64,000 nucleotides of DNA, taken from NCBI GenBank assembly GCA_012934845.2, contig WNNJ02003021.1:1-64000 (forward strand). The letters run 5' to 3'. The notes beneath the pieces are model-generated. The model made no database searches. It saw only the letters and a list, made by a program, of their open reading frames with translations, and was not told where the DNA came from. This DNA is from Pomphorhynchus laevis (taxonomy: Eukaryota; Acanthocephala; Palaeacanthocephala; Echinorhynchida; Pomphorhynchidae). Positions 62,804 to 64,000 of this stretch are shown here, in pieces (the stretch's first letter is position 1; each line of letters opens with the position of its first letter). Made by a program: the position numbers and the translations under genes.

Positions 62804-63062
62804 TATTCGTGACTCGCGGGATCTGTGTCTTGTATGGGAGGTATTTCACAATGAACACCATGTGTTGCGTGGGCTCTTCAACATTCGATCAACTCGAGCT
62901 TTGCGAGGTCACTCGTTTTATCTTAGTCGCCAACGAATAGTACATTCTAGGACGATTCAATTTGGACAACGAATAATAAATTCATGGAATCGTTTAAGCG
63001 ATGATATTGTAAATGCGGGAACTCGTGAGCTCTTTAAACGACAGATTATTTTAAATTGTTAA
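62787..63062 (+). pseudogene. LINE-E ORF2 C-terminal end in shifted frame
   Basis: It continues the protein of 61247-62803 in another frame: 'CDIRDSRDLCLVWEVFHNEH', 'LRGLFNIRSTRALRGHSFYL', 'FGQRIINSWNRLSDDIV', ending LFKRQIILNC. Compare 33600-33835 and 35645-35920. Confidence 0.8.
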
Positions 63063-63165
63063 CTGATTTGTTTTTGATTTTCTCTTTTTCTTTTATTTTG
63101 ACTATCGATTTGTCAGCAACTGTGAGCTATGCTCGTAACGTTGTCTACATAATAATAATAGTACT

Positions 63166-63245
63166 GAATTTGATTTTTTCTCTCTTTTTTAGTTTTATTT
63201 ATTAGTAGACCTGTAAGTGGCTCCGTCCACATTTGCCACATAAAT
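63166..63245 (+). mobile_element. Orphan LINE-B-like tail with altered hairpin
   Basis: 'ttagtagacctgtaag' is followed by the hairpin gtggctccgtccac (63217-63230), 'atttgccacata' and 'aaataaat'. The frame of motifs is the LINE-A/B tail but the stem sequence is changed on both arms together. It directly follows the LINE-E tail. Confidence 0.7.
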
Positions 63246-63580
63246 AAATTAATTTCCTTTTGATGACCTATAATCCTTATTCTAATGCATCGTATGTTAT
63301 TCATTAGTTAATTCGTAAAAATTGACTTTTATTTTAAATTTCAATCATAAATTTTAACTTGATATAAATTATATAAAAAAACGTTAAAAAAGTCTTTGTT
63401 ATTAAAATTCTTACAATTTGTATGAAGCTTACTGAAATCATATTACAATTTGTATAAAGCTTACTGAGATCATATTGGGGGACTGTTGAGATAAACAAAT
63501 TACAATAAATAGCATACATCACAAATTGGATTACAATTGGATTGTTTACAAAACAGCTTGCCAGCGGAACAAAACACATA
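63246..63580. other. 5' UTR region of the last LINE, with a 2x repeat
   Basis: 63414-63478 has two copies of a 32-bp unit around 'acaatttgtat.aagcttac' (positions 63414-63446 and 63446-63477). No other gene. Given the ORF1 that starts at 63581 this is probably 5' UTR. Confidence 0.5.
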
Positions 63581-64000
63581 ATGACACGAAAAACATTGAA
63601 GCTTAAAGGTAAGAAGTCCAATGTAAACACCGTATCTCTAAACGCAAGCATAATTGATGAGTGTACATCTGTCCAAGTTCAGTGTTCGAATGATTTGTGT
63701 GACACCTGAACCGCTATTTGTATGAGCAAGTTGAAAAAGAATTCCGATGATGCTTATTTATGTGGCTTTTGTGCTGTGAAGGAGCTTAATGTTTTGAGAA
63801 GACGTTTGGTCGAATTTGAAGAAGCACATAACAAATCTCTCAGTCGAACCGTTCTCATGGACGATAAAATATCCTCTTCCAAAGCTCAACATCCTCTTAA
63901 AAATATAGTTCCTGTGGATGCGCTGGTTGGGGATGATACGACTGCCTGCGTTATTCCTCTAGATGAGAATACAAACGATCGAAAATTGCAACAAATTGTG
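63581..64000 (+). pseudogene. LINE ORF1 start with PHD-like finger, runs off window
   Basis: ATG at 63581 opens MTRKTLKLKGKKSNVNTVSL. A Cys-rich segment follows: VQCSNDLCDT, then TAICMS and YLCGFC (63675-63776). A TGA at 63707-63709 stands where related ORF1s have the Trp of the finger (LINE-A: CSVWTT), so this copy is interrupted by a Trp-to-stop change. After the stop the frame stays open to the window end, with a short coiled-coil-like stretch ('ELNVLRRRLVEFEEAHNK'). Finger layout is as in LINE-A and LINE-B ORF1. Family membership beyond CR1/L2-like cannot be set. Confidence 0.7.

Larger units (their letters stand above)
61247..63165 (+). mobile_element. LINE-E (CR1-like) copy, 5'-truncated, with tail
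   Basis: ORF2 from before the RT domain to the C-terminus, then a 3' UTR with the hairpin gagctatgctc (63124-63134) and an AAT tail (63150-63162). No endonuclease is present. It is the best LINE-E copy here. Confidence 0.9.

Overview
This 64 kb window is animal (metazoan) nuclear DNA: AT-rich, only two recognisable host genes, and otherwise a graveyard of transposable elements stacked inside each other. The host genes are an intact RpS15 (uS19, 31958-32419, +) and an intact SNU13/NHP2L1 (15.5K, 49373-49774, +). Both are single-exon in the coding part and both have a T-rich tract ending in AG at or just before the ATG. The element set (several CR1/L2-like LINE families, Penelope-like pieces, a CsRn1-like Ty3/gypsy element, a ZBED5/Buster-like hAT and a DD41D mariner) fits an invertebrate. 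I cannot name the phylum from this sequence.

Provisional family names used below: LINE-A and LINE-B are sister CR1/L2-like families (ORF1 with a PHD-like finger and a C-terminal RRM-like part, then an APE endonuclease/reverse transcriptase ORF2, then a 3' tail hairpin). LINE-C and LINE-E are more distant CR1-like families. LINE-D is an I/R1/Jockey-like family with a CCHC gag-like ORF1.

Layout: 1-5 kb has a LINE-A tail, a LINE-D copy and a minus-strand LINE-A. At 4995-5473 lies a 16-bp x about 30 tandem array that belongs to the LINE-A 5' UTR, followed by the 5' half of a plus-strand LINE-A. Penelope-like remains and LINE scraps fill 6.7-11.7 kb. From 11.97 to 22.23 kb one plus-strand LINE-A copy is split by a hAT element (12727-19789, 8-bp target duplication), which itself holds two minus-strand LINE-A insertions, one of them carrying a further fold-back LINE-A insertion. 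From 22.3 to 31.6 kb are LINE-C type copies, one split by a mariner (23296-24588) and one split by a Ty3/gypsy element with 89-bp LTRs (26760-30638). RpS15 follows. From 33 to 48 kb come more LINE-A, -B, -E and -D copies and a second 16-bp satellite (41314-41842). SNU13 follows, with a 5'-truncated LINE-D fragment behind it. The most complete LINE-B spans 50.57-54.87 kb. The right end has a LINE-A copy with an in-frame duplication inside its RT domain (58088-59702), a long LINE-E ORF2 (61247-63165) and the start of another LINE whose ORF1 runs off the window.

The most interesting themes are: (1) a 3'-terminal hairpin kept by compensatory base changes across LINE families; (2) family-specific tandem repeats directly upstream of LINE ORF1, like promoter monomers; (3) a constant 37-nt ORF1/ORF2 overlap; (4) a hammerhead-like core near Penelope remains; and (5) well-resolved nested insertions with target duplications.
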